A stretch of DNA of 64,000 nucleotides from Hymenobacter siberiensis (lineage in GTDB: Bacteria; Bacteroidota; Bacteroidia; Cytophagales; Hymenobacteraceae), in assembly GCF_018967865.2 (NCBI RefSeq), contig NZ_JAHLZY020000001.1:2356001-2420000 (forward strand). Reading direction: 5' to 3'. The notes beneath the pieces are model-generated. The model was not told the DNA's origin, did not search any database, and worked only from the letters and a program-made list of their open reading frames with translations. Each line of letters begins with the position of its first letter. Within the stretch, counting starts at the first letter, position 1. Positions 43,198-51,931 of this stretch are shown here, one piece after another. The position numbers and the translations under genes are program-made.

Positions 43198-44190
43198 ATG
43201 TCCCCCTCTCCCACCCAGGAGGATTTTTCTCCCGCCGTGCTGGCGCAGCTGCACCGACTTCAGGAGAAATACGCCCCCGACGGCCAAGACCTGGCCGCCT
43301 ACCTCGAAGGTCTCTACCACGCTAAATACATTAACTACTGGGATTACATCAAACTAGACACCCTACTCTCTCTCCAGCGCCCCCTCACCAACATCCCCGA
43401 CGAGCGGATTTTCATCATGTATCACCAGATTTCAGAGCTGTATTTCAAGCTCTGCCTCTGTGAATACGAACAGATTGGCAACCTCCCGCAACCGACTTTG
43501 AGTGAAGTTGTGCTGCGCCTGGGCCGCATCAACCGCTATTTCGACAACCTCATTGACTCGTTCGATGTCATGGTGGATGGCATGGACAAGCAGCAGTTTC
43601 TCGATTTCCGCATGGCCCTGATGCCCGCCTCAGGCTTCCAGAGCGTGCAGTACCGCATGATTGAGATTGCCAGCACCAGCCTCGAAAACCTCACCGACGA
43701 GGCCAAGCGCCAGGCCCTGGGCAAGGCCTCGGACTACGACTACGACGAGCTGCTGGGCTGCATTTATTGGAAGGCCGGGGCCACCGTCGAAGCCAGCGGA
43801 GCCAAGGCCCTCACCCTCATCGAATTCGAGCGTAAATACACCGCCGACCTCGTGCGCCACGCCGAGGCCTACCACCACCGCAACGTGTGGGCCGTGGTGC
43901 AGCGCCTGCCCGCAGAAGAACGCCAACACCCGCGCCTGCTGCGCGCCCTGCGCCAGCTCGACATCAGCGTAAATGTGAACTGGCCGCTGATGCACTTCAA
44001 ATCGGCGGTGCGCTACCTGCAGCGCAACCCCACCGACGTGGCCGCCACCGGTGGCACCAACTGGCGCAGCTACCTGCCCCCCAAGTTCCAGCGCCGCATC
44101 TTCTACCCCCAGCTCTGGAGCGCCCAGGAGCTGGAAGAATGGGGCAAAGGCTGGGTGGATAGTGTGCTGGAGGAAACGGTCGGCGCGTAA
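43198..44190 (+). CDS. kynA: tryptophan 2,3-dioxygenase
   Basis: 330 residues from the ATG at 43198; a frame extension upstream is not homologous. All-helical heme protein of the TDO family: YWDYIKLDTLLSLQRPL (about 45-61), FIMYHQISELYFKL (73-86) with the distal His, SGFQSVQYRMIEIAS (about 144-158), and GGTNWRSYLPPKFQRRI at the end. It opens the indole ring of tryptophan to N-formylkynurenine, the first step of the kynurenine pathway. No other kyn genes are in the window. Confidence 0.93.
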   Translation: MSPSPTQEDFSPAVLAQLHRLQEKYAPDGQDLAAYLEGLYHAKYINYWDYIKLDTLLSLQRPLTNIPDERIFIMYHQISELYFKLCLCEYEQIGNLPQPTLSEVVLRLGRINRYFDNLIDSFDVMVDGMDKQQFLDFRMALMPASGFQSVQYRMIEIASTSLENLTDEAKRQALGKASDYDYDELLGCIYWKAGATVEASGAKALTLIEFERKYTADLVRHAEAYHHRNVWAVVQRLPAEERQHPRLLRALRQLDISVNVNWPLMHFKSAVRYLQRNPTDVAATGGTNWRSYLPPKFQRRIFYPQLWSAQELEEWGKGWVDSVLEETVGA

Positions 44191-44216
44191 ACCAATGGCT
44201 GCCGTAACTACTGATT

Positions 44217-44903
44217 ATGAAACAGTTTATTAAACTTGCGCTGCCAGTCGTGCTGGTTTTTAAACTCGGAAGCGCAGCAGCCCAGGTTGCGAGCAACGGT
44301 AATATTAACCAGCTCCCCCTGTATGGCGGATTGGAGAAAAGCCGGTCCCTGAAAAAAGCTGATGCAACGTTTCTGGCCTTTTGTGACCAAAACTTTCCCA
44401 CTCGCAAGGAGGCTTCAGTCTATCATTCAAAAAAAGGCTGGGATTTCTTTTATGCCAAAGACTCCGAAACGGCCATCAAACGGTTCAACCAAGCGTGGCT
44501 ATTGGACAGCACCAATGCGTCTGCTTATTGGGGCTTCGGAGTAGTTGAAGGCCAACGCCAACACCCTGCCGATGCTCTGCGCTATTTCCAAATCAGCCGG
44601 CGCCACAATCCCGCTAATCGGCGCTTATTAATTGATATGGCTCAGGCGCTACTCAGTCGATATGATGTAACTCATCACTCGCCGGATTTGGATACGGCCG
44701 TAGCCAGGCTTCAGGAGTATCTGGCAGATACAAGTGATACCAAGGGCACCACCGATGCGTATATGAAAATGGCAGTAGCTTATTTTTTTAAGCGTGATTA
44801 CAGAAATGCCTGGGAATACGTGGACTCAGCCAGTACCCTGGATGCAACGGCCACGCACAATTGGGAATTTATACCCGAGCTTCAGAAAGCCTCCCCACGA
44901 TAA
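44217..44903 (+). CDS. TPR-like protein with signal peptide
   Basis: 228 residues. A signal peptide of about 22 residues (MKQFIKLALPVVLVF, cut near AAAQ) is followed by a linker and three to four tetratricopeptide-like repeats (YAKDSETAIKRFNQAWLLD, SAYWGFGVVEGQRQHPADAL, AVAYFFKRDYRNAWEYVDSA). It is probably periplasmic. The function is unknown; the gene starts 27 bases after kynA, in the same direction. Codon use is poorer in GC than its neighbours. Confidence 0.8.
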   Translation: MKQFIKLALPVVLVFKLGSAAAQVASNGNINQLPLYGGLEKSRSLKKADATFLAFCDQNFPTRKEASVYHSKKGWDFFYAKDSETAIKRFNQAWLLDSTNASAYWGFGVVEGQRQHPADALRYFQISRRHNPANRRLLIDMAQALLSRYDVTHHSPDLDTAVARLQEYLADTSDTKGTTDAYMKMAVAYFFKRDYRNAWEYVDSASTLDATATHNWEFIPELQKASPR

Positions 44904-44920
44904 GCAATAGCGCCTAACAA

Positions 44921-44966
44921 AAAACCGGAACCTTTCCAGCTGTAGCTAGCGGCAGGTTCCGGTTTT
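44921..44966. terminator. bidirectional terminator
   Basis: AAAACCGGAACCT (44921-44933) and AGGTTCCGGTTTT (44954-44966) pair over 13 bp, with A and T runs on both sides. It serves the TPR gene on the left and the convergent transporter gene on the right. Confidence 0.88.
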
Positions 44967-44982
44967 CATTTTTGAACGGTTA

Positions 44983-46302
44983 TTACTCCGCCATCCGGCC
45001 CTTCTCGGCCCGCGTTTCGCCCATGCGCCAGTACACCAGCAGCGAAAGCAGCGCGCAGCCCGTTACGTACCAGTAAAACCACTCCTCTACGCCGTGCTGC
45101 TTGGCGAAGAGGGCCACGTATTCGGCCGTGCCGCCAAAAATGGCCACCGTGAGGGCAAACGGCAGACCCACGCCCAGCGCCCGGATTTCGGTGGGGAACA
45201 GCTCCGCCTTCACCACCGCGCTGATGGACGTGTAGCCGCTCACCACAAACAGCGCCGCGATGAGCAGGCCCGCCGCCACCCACTCATCTTGCGTGTGGGC
45301 CAGCTGCCGCAGCAGCGGCACCGTGCCCAGCGTGGCCCCAATGCCAAACATGAGCAGCACCGGCCGGCGCCCAACCTTATCGGAAAGAGCACCCAGCAAG
45401 GGCTGAAACAACAGGGCCACCGCCATCACCCCGAACGAAATCAACGTAGCCTGCTCCTTGGAAAAACCGGAGGTATTAACCAGGAATTTCTGGGCGTAGG
45501 TGGTGAAGGTGTAGAAGGCCAGCGTGCCGCCCAGCGTGAGGCCCACCACGGTGAGCACAGCCCGCGGGTGCTGCATCAGCATGCGAAACTGGCTGGGCGA
45601 GGGTGCCCTGCCCTCGCCTTCGGGGTCGGCTAAAAGGGCGTTTTGCTGCTGCTCGAAAGCGGCGGTTTCGCCCATGTGCGTGCGCAGGTAAAGGGCACCC
45701 AGCGCCGCCAGCGCCCCAATCACAAACGGTACGCGCCAGCCTCAGGCTCCGAGCTGCGCTGGGCTGAGCACCTGCTGCAAACCCAGCTGCACCACCAGCG
45801 CCAGCAACTGCCCACCCATCAGGGTGAGGTATTGAAAACTGGACCAAAAGCCCCGGTACTTCGCGCCGGCCATCTCACTCAGGTAGGTGGCCGACGTGCC
45901 GTACTCGCCCCCCACGCTGATGCCCTGCACCAGCCGGGCCAGCAGCAGCAGCACCGGCGCAAGCACTCCAATAGTAGCGTAGCCCGGGGCGACCGCAATC
46001 AGCAGCGAGCCTCCCGCCATGAGCCGCACCGAGAGCAACAGCGCCGCCCGCCGGCCGTGGCGGTCGGCATACGCGCCCAGTACCCAGGCGCCCAGCGGCC
46101 GCATCAGAAACCCCACCGCGAAAATCGCGGCCGTATTCAGGAGCTGCGCCGTGGCACTGCCCTGCGGGAAGAACACGGGAGCGAAGTAGAGGGCAAAAGC
46201 TGAGTAAGCATACCAGTCGTACCACTCGACAAGGTTGCCAATGGAGCCGCTGACAATGGAGCGCAACCGCGACACCGGCGCAGAGAGGGTAGTTGTAGTC
46301 AT
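44983..46302 (-). pseudogene. MFS transporter, MHS family, interrupted by one in-frame TGA
   Basis: From the ATG at 46302, 439 codons in one frame with 12 hydrophobic segments. N-terminal signature SIGNLVEWYDWYAYSAFALYF and LMRPLGAWVLGAYADRHGRR of the metabolite:H+ symporters (alpha-ketoglutarate or proline/betaine type). A single TGA at 45742-45744 breaks it in QLGA-stop-GWRVPFVIGAL, at a site normally Trp-Gly-Trp-Arg-x-Pro, so TGG to TGA. Both halves on either side are otherwise intact. Readthrough or a sequencing error are alternatives. No other frame disruption is seen. Confidence 0.85.
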
Positions 46303-46383
46303 GGGGCAAATAAACGATTCGCGGCCCGCGATGGCTGAGGCCGCCTGATTTTTTGTGTGCCGGCGACGCTGCTCCAGCGGCCG

Positions 46384-46391
46384 TAACTTTG
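46384..46391 (+). promoter_or_regulatory. -7 promoter motif before the FAD oxidoreductase
   Basis: TAACTTTG followed by CAGCC and an ATG at 46397. The spacing to that ATG resembles the leaderless layout at the his leader and the small lipoprotein. Confidence 0.45.
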
Positions 46392-46453
46392 CAGCCATGC
46401 CGGGCAATAACAAGCCTATACCCAAAAGGATAGCCACCTTTCATATTACACAA

Positions 46454-48025
46454 ATGTTAAAACAAGAACTAGAAGTACTGCTTGCCCCCGAAGTTGCGTT
46501 TGATGAGCTGGCCCGCTACGAAGCCATTTTACAACAGGCCGGCCTGGCCCCGGGCGAAGCCGATTTTGTGCATTTACGCCGGCGTTCTATTGATGCCCGG
46601 GGCCGGCAACCCCTGGTACGACTACGCGCCGACATCTACAGGAGCGCCCCACCGAGTGAGCTATTTGGACCATGGTTTGTTTATCCAAATGTGAAAGTAA
46701 ATAGCCCCCGGGTTCTCATCATCGGGGCGGGCCCAGCGGGGTTATTTGCGGCGTTGCGTTGCCTGGAGTTGGGTCTGAAACCGATTGTGCTGGAGCGCGG
46801 GCGAGACGTGCGCGCCCGCCGCCGCGACCTCGCTGCCATCAACAAAGACCAGCTGGTAAACTCCGATTCCAATTACTGTTTTGGCGAAGGCGGGGCCGGC
46901 ACGTATTCCGATGGCAAGCTGTATACCCGCGCCACCAAGCGCGGCGATGTGGGCAGCGTGCTCCGCCGCCTGGTGCAGCACGGCGCGACACCCGACATTC
47001 TAGTGGACGCTCACCCCCACATCGGCACCAACAAATTGCCGGCTGTGGTGCAGGCCCTGCGCGAGGCCATCATCGAAGCCGGCGGCGAGGTGCATTTCGA
47101 AACCCGCGTGACCGACCTGCTGCTCGATAATAACCAGCTGCGCGGCGTGGTCACGGCTACCGGCGTGACCATCGAGGCGGAGGCCACCATTCTGGCCACC
47201 GGCCATTCGGCCCGCGACATTTACGAGCTGCTGCACCGGCGCGGCGTGCTCATCGAGGCCAAGCCCTTTGCGCTGGGCGTGCGCGTCGAGCATCCGCAGG
47301 AGCTGATTGACCAGGCCCAGTACCGCCGGATTGACCGCGGCCTGCTACCGGCCGCCTCCTACTCGCTCGTGCACCAAACGGAGGTGCGCGGCGAGCAGCG
47401 CGGCGTGTTCTCCTTTTGCATGTGCCCGGGCGGCTTCATAGTGCCGGCAGCCACGGCCCCGGGCGAGGTAGTGGTGAACGGCATGAGCCCGAGCCGCCGC
47501 GACTCGCGCTTTGCCAACTCCGGCATTGTGGCCGCCGTGGAGCTGGCCGACATGGACGTGAAGCAGCACGGCCCGCTGGCCGGCCTGCACTTTCAGCAGC
47601 AGATTGAGCAGCTGGCCTGCCGGGCGGCGGGCGGCACGCAGCGGGCCCCGGCCCAGCTGCTCGGCGACTTTCTCAAAAACAAACAGTCCGGCAGCCTGCT
47701 CGAAACGTCGTACCAGCCCGGCCTGGTGTCGGTGCAGATGGACGACGTGCTGGGGCCGGTGCTGGCCGAGCGCCTGCGCCAGGGCTTCCGCGACTTTGGC
47801 CGGAAGATTCCCGGCTACGCCACCAACGCCGCCCAGATTGTGGGCGTGGAAAGCCGGACCTCGGCCCCCATCCGCATCCCGCGCGACAAGGATACGCTGC
47901 GGCACCCGGTGGTGGCGGGGCTGTACCCGTGCGGCGAGGGCGCGGGCTACGCGGGTGGCATCGTGTCGGCGGCCATGGACGGCGAGCGCTGCGCCGAGGC
48001 CGTGCGGGCGGCGGTGCGCCGCTAG
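46454..48025 (+). CDS. FAD-dependent oxidoreductase
   Basis: About 523 residues from the ATG at 46454 (MLKQELEVLLAPEV); an earlier in-frame ATG at 46397 lies just after a promoter motif and would add 19 residues. The dinucleotide fold is at about 80 (PRVLIIGAGPAGLFAAL), followed by SDSNYCFGEGGAGTYSDGKL, typical of a large uncharacterised family of flavoproteins distantly related to BaiN/HI0933. A second FAD contact is GLYPCGEGAGYAGGIVSAAMDG at the end. The reaction is unknown. Confidence 0.88.
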   Translation: MLKQELEVLLAPEVAFDELARYEAILQQAGLAPGEADFVHLRRRSIDARGRQPLVRLRADIYRSAPPSELFGPWFVYPNVKVNSPRVLIIGAGPAGLFAALRCLELGLKPIVLERGRDVRARRRDLAAINKDQLVNSDSNYCFGEGGAGTYSDGKLYTRATKRGDVGSVLRRLVQHGATPDILVDAHPHIGTNKLPAVVQALREAIIEAGGEVHFETRVTDLLLDNNQLRGVVTATGVTIEAEATILATGHSARDIYELLHRRGVLIEAKPFALGVRVEHPQELIDQAQYRRIDRGLLPAASYSLVHQTEVRGEQRGVFSFCMCPGGFIVPAATAPGEVVVNGMSPSRRDSRFANSGIVAAVELADMDVKQHGPLAGLHFQQQIEQLACRAAGGTQRAPAQLLGDFLKNKQSGSLLETSYQPGLVSVQMDDVLGPVLAERLRQGFRDFGRKIPGYATNAAQIVGVESRTSAPIRIPRDKDTLRHPVVAGLYPCGEGAGYAGGIVSAAMDGERCAEAVRAAVRR

Positions 48026-48160
48026 CCTTTATTGCTCAGCCAAACGGGCACCCTTCGGCGGGCCCGCGCGTTAGGCTGGCCGATGCGGTGGCCTTTTCGT
48101 ACTACTGAACTTACCTCAACAATCCGCACCCGCCCGCCGGGTGCCCGTTACTATCCAATT

Positions 48161-48520
48161 ATGAAAAAGACTCTTGTTCTCGGCGCCTCCGATAATCCGG
48201 CCCGCTACTCGTACCGGGCGGCGCACATGCTCAAAAACCACGGCCACGAGGTAGTGCCCGTCGGCATTCGCAAAGGCCAGGTGGCCGGGCTCGACATTCA
48301 CACCGACCGGCCCCAAGAAACGGATATCGATACCGTGACGCTCTACGTGGGCCCGCAAAACCAGCCCACCTGGTACGACTACATTCTGGACCTGAAGCCC
48401 AAGCGCATCCTCTTCAACCCCGGCACCGAAAACCCCGAGCTGGAACGCCTGGCCCAGCAGCGCGGCATCCAGACGGAGGAAGCCTGCACGTTGGTACTGC
48501 TCTCGATTGGGCAGTATTAA
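48161..48520 (+). CDS. CoA-binding domain protein
   Basis: 119 residues starting MKKTLVLGASDNPARYSYRA. A single Rossmann-type domain of the CoA-binding family (YccU-like), with VVPVGIRKGQVAGLDIHTD and VTLYVGPQNQPTWYDYIL. Its length fits the stand-alone form. No catalytic domain. Function unknown. Confidence 0.9.
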   Translation: MKKTLVLGASDNPARYSYRAAHMLKNHGHEVVPVGIRKGQVAGLDIHTDRPQETDIDTVTLYVGPQNQPTWYDYILDLKPKRILFNPGTENPELERLAQQRGIQTEEACTLVLLSIGQY

Positions 48521-48541
48521 TAGAAGCAAAATTTCGAATCG

Positions 48542-48574
48542 CGTACCCCCCGAAACCCAGTTTCGGGGGGTACG
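48542..48574. terminator. perfect 15-bp hairpin, probable terminator
   Basis: CGTACCCCCCGAAAC (48542-48556) and GTTTCGGGGGGTACG (48560-48574) pair perfectly with a 3-base loop. The following sequence has only a short T-run (TTTTA). It lies 22 bases past the CoA-binding gene. Confidence 0.6.
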
Positions 48575-48841
48575 ACTGCTTTTATGGGTTTGCCAAAGGC
48601 ACTTGGCAAGGGTCTAATGCTGCATCTTTTTGGCCTGATTACGTATCGTAGCCGGGGCTATTGCGCCCGAATTTTGTACCGTCAAACTGAGGCTATCCGA
48701 AATGCCGGCAGCCCGCGCAAATACCTATTCCTCATAGTTAAGTAGTACATCGTACTCCAGGGTGGTTGGCCTGCCAAGCAGTATAGCTCCCAAACAGCGT
48801 AAGTGCCTACGATTAGTCAACCCTGCCAACTCACTCTATTT
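48575..48841. other. intergenic region with a possible decayed minus-strand gene
   Basis: On the minus strand a frame reads RPTTLEYDVLLNYEE, a TAG, then VFARAAGISDSLSLTVQNSG and APATIRNQAKKMQH before a stop. It looks protein-like but I cannot assign it and it has no start. Probably the end of a lost gene. Nothing else recognised. Confidence 0.3.
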
Positions 48842-50413
48842 ATGAAACCGCTTCTTCTCACTTCTTTGGGCCTGTTGCTGGGCACTTCGGCCTTTGCTCA
48901 GCACACCAACATGCCGGGCATGGATATGTCGACGCCGATGCCCGCACCCAAGGCAAAGGCCAAGTCGGCCGCGCCGGCCATGCCGGAAATGAATATGCCC
49001 GGCATGAACATACCCGCCCCGACCGCCACGCCGACTACTCCACCCGCGCCGGCCATGTCTGCAATGCCAAGCATGAACATGGGCACGGCCGCCGACAGCA
49101 GCGGCGACACGATGATGGACATGCGCAACTCGTTCTCTAAAAACCTGCCGATGACGCGCCAGGGCTCGGGCACGAGCTGGCACCCCGATTCCTCGCCCAT
49201 GTACATGCAGATGTACCAATCGAAGGGTTGGGACGTGATGCTGATGTACTCCGCATTCCTACGCTACACCAGTCAGAATTTCAACCATAGCCAGCTACGT
49301 GGCGATGCTAATTTCCGCGCTAACACCTACGTAATGGGCATGGCCAACCACCTGGTGGGCCAGCGCGGGCTGTTCAGCATCCAGGCCATGGTGTCGGCCG
49401 ATGCGCTGACGGTGGGCGGCGCGGGCTACCCGCTGCTGTTCCAGACCGGCGAGTCGTGGAAGGGGGAGAAGCTGCACGACCACCAGCACCCGCACGACCT
49501 CGTGAGCGCCCTGGCCGTGGGCTACACCTACGCCGCCAGCACCGACGTGGACCTGACCGCCTACCTGGGCTACCCCGGCGAGCCGGCCATTGGGCCGCCC
49601 GTGTTCATGCACCGGCCCTCGGCGGCCAACCTGCCGGCGGCCCCGCTGGGCCACCACTGGCAGGATGCCACCCACATTCAGTTCGGCGTGGCCACGCTGG
49701 GCGTGCGCTACCGCAACGCCAAGCTCGAAGGCTCGCTCTTCACCGGCCGCGAGCCCAACGAAAACCGCTATAGCTTCGATAAGCCGCGCTTCGACTCCTA
49801 CAGCGGGCGCCTCTCGGTGAACCCTTCGGATAATCTGGCGCTGCAGGTTTCGGCCGCCCACCTCCAGAGCCCCGAGGAGCTGGAACCCAACGACAACGTG
49901 GACCGCACCACGGCCTCGGTGCTGCACAATGCGAATGTGGGCAAGGGGAGCATCCTGTCCTCCACCTTCGTGTGGGGCATGAACCGGCACGACGGCAGTG
50001 GCGAGGAAACGACGTATTCCAATTCCTTCCTACTGGAAAGCAACCTGCAGGCCCGCCAGTTCAATCTGTTCACCCGCCTCGAAACCCTCCAGCTGAATTA
50101 TGGCGAGCTGCTGCTGCCGGCCGCCACCGACGAAGCCGGGCACGCGAACCGGCAGGTATCGGCCTTCACCCTCGGCGCGTCCAAATACATCGCCAAAACT
50201 AAAGCCGGCTGGCTCGACCTCGGCCTCACCGGCACCCTCAATACCTATAATACCGACAACACCGCGCTGCTAAATGCCTATGGCAAAAACCCGCTCTCCT
50301 TTGAAGTATACCTGCGCTTCATCGCTCCGCGCATGAGCATGAACATGGGCCACGGCGGCATGAAGCACGGCGGCATGAAGGGCATGAAGGGCATGAAGGG
50401 CATGAAAATGTAG
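48842..50413 (+). CDS. Met/His-rich outer-membrane beta-barrel protein
   Basis: 523 residues from the ATG at 48842. A signal peptide (cut after AFAQ, about 19) leads into ~85 residues of repeated Met motifs (MPGMDMS, MPEMNMPGMNI, MPSMNM) and Pro/Ala. The central part is a barrel-like sequence of 14-16 strands (HDHQHPHDL, HHWQDATHIQFGV). The end is again Met/Gly-rich (SMNMGHGGMKHGGMKG, then GMKG repeats ending in MKM). Such Met/His runs typically bind Cu(I)/Ag(I), so a role in copper handling is likely by analogy, but no CopA or sensor gene is adjacent. Terminator directly after the gene. Confidence 0.7.
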   Translation: MKPLLLTSLGLLLGTSAFAQHTNMPGMDMSTPMPAPKAKAKSAAPAMPEMNMPGMNIPAPTATPTTPPAPAMSAMPSMNMGTAADSSGDTMMDMRNSFSKNLPMTRQGSGTSWHPDSSPMYMQMYQSKGWDVMLMYSAFLRYTSQNFNHSQLRGDANFRANTYVMGMANHLVGQRGLFSIQAMVSADALTVGGAGYPLLFQTGESWKGEKLHDHQHPHDLVSALAVGYTYAASTDVDLTAYLGYPGEPAIGPPVFMHRPSAANLPAAPLGHHWQDATHIQFGVATLGVRYRNAKLEGSLFTGREPNENRYSFDKPRFDSYSGRLSVNPSDNLALQVSAAHLQSPEELEPNDNVDRTTASVLHNANVGKGSILSSTFVWGMNRHDGSGEETTYSNSFLLESNLQARQFNLFTRLETLQLNYGELLLPAATDEAGHANRQVSAFTLGASKYIAKTKAGWLDLGLTGTLNTYNTDNTALLNAYGKNPLSFEVYLRFIAPRMSMNMGHGGMKHGGMKGMKGMKGMKM

Positions 50414-50435
50414 CGCTGATAACCGGTCAGAATCT

Positions 50436-50469
50436 AAAAGCAGCGCCCGAGTCCTGGCGCTGCTTTTTT
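50436..50469 (+). terminator. Rho-independent terminator
   Basis: AAAAGCAGCGCC and GGCGCTGCTTTT pair with an 8-base loop, followed by T6. It lies 23 bases past the Met-rich protein gene and closes off that unit from the next promoter. Confidence 0.9.
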
Positions 50470-50508
50470 GTTTACTCCGAGGCCAATGCAATGCCGACAA
50501 ACGCCGTT

Positions 50509-50516
50509 TATATTTG
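50509..50516 (+). promoter_or_regulatory. -7 promoter motif of the fluoride-riboswitch unit
   Basis: TATATTTG, a full match to TAnnTTTG. Transcription would begin near 50522-50524, a few bases before the riboswitch. Confidence 0.55.
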
Positions 50517-50526
50517 CCCCCAGAAT

Positions 50527-50590
50527 ACGGTGATGGATTGCCACCGCGAACCGCCGGAGCCCCGCGCCCCGCGCTGATGATTCCTACGAA
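50527..50590 (+). promoter_or_regulatory. fluoride riboswitch (crcB motif)
   Basis: It shows the conserved order of the crcB aptamer: ACGGTGATGG, then CCACC closing the first stem, GCGAACCGCC, a GC-rich hairpin loop and GCTGATGATTCCTACG. The conserved GCUGAUGA...CCUAC end and the AACCGCC element match the family closely. The start codon of the CLC gene is 52 bases later, so control could be by translation or termination. Fluoride binding is expected to turn expression on. Confidence 0.85.
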
Positions 50591-50641
50591 ACGGGCGGCC
50601 ACCGGGGCCGCGCCGCATAGCTCATCATACCGTTCGCCCCC

Positions 50642-51925
50642 GTGACCCCACGCTTTGCCCTCGCCCGCCTGCGCACCCTCGGCACCACCGCCACCCTCCT
50701 TTTCCTACTGCGATGGCTGCTGATTTGCGGCCTGATTGGCGCAATGGCCGGCACCGCCTCGGCGGGGTTTCTGGTGGCCCTCGACTGGGCCACGCGCTGG
50801 CGCGAAGCGCATCTCTGGGTTTTGGCGCTGCTGCCGGTAGCGGGTCTACTCATCGGCGGGGCCTACCACTATTTCGGCAATAGCGTGGTGCGCGGCAACA
50901 ACCTTATTCTGGATGAAATCCACCGCCCCAGCCAGCGGCTGCCGCTGCGCATGGTGCCGCTGGTGCTGGGCGGCACGCTGGCTACGCATCTGTTTGGCGG
51001 GTCGGCGGGCCGCGAGGGCACGGCCGTGCAGATGGGCGCGGCCCTGGCCGACCAGCTCACCCGTTGGCTGGGACTGCGCCCCCGCGACCGCCGCCTGCTG
51101 CTCATCGCGGGCATGAGCGCGGGGTTTGCTTCCGTGTTTGGCACGCCGCTGGCCGGGGCCGTATTCGGGCTTGAAGTTTTTCTGCTAGGCTCCATTCGCT
51201 ACGAAGCCGTGCTACCCAGCTTCCTGGCGGCTGTCATGGCTGACTTTGTGACGCGGGCCTGGGGCGTGGGCCACACCCACTACCCCACCCTGGGCGAGCT
51301 ACCGCTCACGCCACTCCTATTAGGCTGCACCCTGGTGGCGGGCGCGCTGTTTGGGCTGGCGGCCAGGTCATTTGCCACGCTCACGCACACAATCAGCAAG
51401 GTTTTTAGCCGCATTGCCTACCCGCCGCTGCGGCCGGTGGTGGGCGGCGTGCTGGTGGCCGGGCTGCTGTGGGCCGTGGGACCGGTGCGCTTTGGCGGGC
51501 TGGGCGTGCCGGTTATCGTCGAGGCCTTTCAGCACCCGCTCGCGCCCACCGACTGGGCCCTCAAGCTGGTGCTCACGGCCCTCACGCTCGGCTGCGGCTT
51601 CAAGGGGGGCGAGGTCACGCCGCTGTTTTTTATTGGCGCGGCGCTGGGCAGCGCGCTGGCCGTGGTGCTGCCGCTGCCGGTGGCGCTGCTGGCGGCCATG
51701 GGCTTCGTGGGCGTGTTTGCCGGCGCGGCCAACACGCCCCTGGCCTGCACGCTCATGGGGCTGGAGTTATTCGGGGCGCATGCTGGCGTGTACCTGGCGC
51801 TGGCCTGCGTGGTGGCTTATTTATTTTCAGGCCACCACGGTATTTATGGGTCGCAAGTGGTGGGGCAGGCCAAGCATTTGCGCCTGGGACGGCAGCAAGG
51901 CCGCCCGCTAAACGAGCTGCCCTAA
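50642..51925 (+). CDS. CLC-family antiporter, probably the fluoride-specific CLC-F type
   Basis: 427 residues, GTG start (MTPRFALARLRTLG). Ten or more membrane helices. It has the proton-gating glutamate in GGSAGREGTAVQMG (Glu125), and GNNLIL (85-90) where chloride CLCs have GSGIP. The GREGT and GNN variants are, as I recall, those of riboswitch-linked CLC-F exchangers that export fluoride in exchange for protons. A fluoride riboswitch precedes the gene, which supports this strongly. It is monocistronic up to the next convergent pseudogene. Confidence 0.85.
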   Translation: MTPRFALARLRTLGTTATLLFLLRWLLICGLIGAMAGTASAGFLVALDWATRWREAHLWVLALLPVAGLLIGGAYHYFGNSVVRGNNLILDEIHRPSQRLPLRMVPLVLGGTLATHLFGGSAGREGTAVQMGAALADQLTRWLGLRPRDRRLLLIAGMSAGFASVFGTPLAGAVFGLEVFLLGSIRYEAVLPSFLAAVMADFVTRAWGVGHTHYPTLGELPLTPLLLGCTLVAGALFGLAARSFATLTHTISKVFSRIAYPPLRPVVGGVLVAGLLWAVGPVRFGGLGVPVIVEAFQHPLAPTDWALKLVLTALTLGCGFKGGEVTPLFFIGAALGSALAVVLPLPVALLAAMGFVGVFAGAANTPLACTLMGLELFGAHAGVYLALACVVAYLFSGHHGIYGSQVVGQAKHLRLGRQQGRPLNELP

Positions 51926-51931
51926 ACGGGC

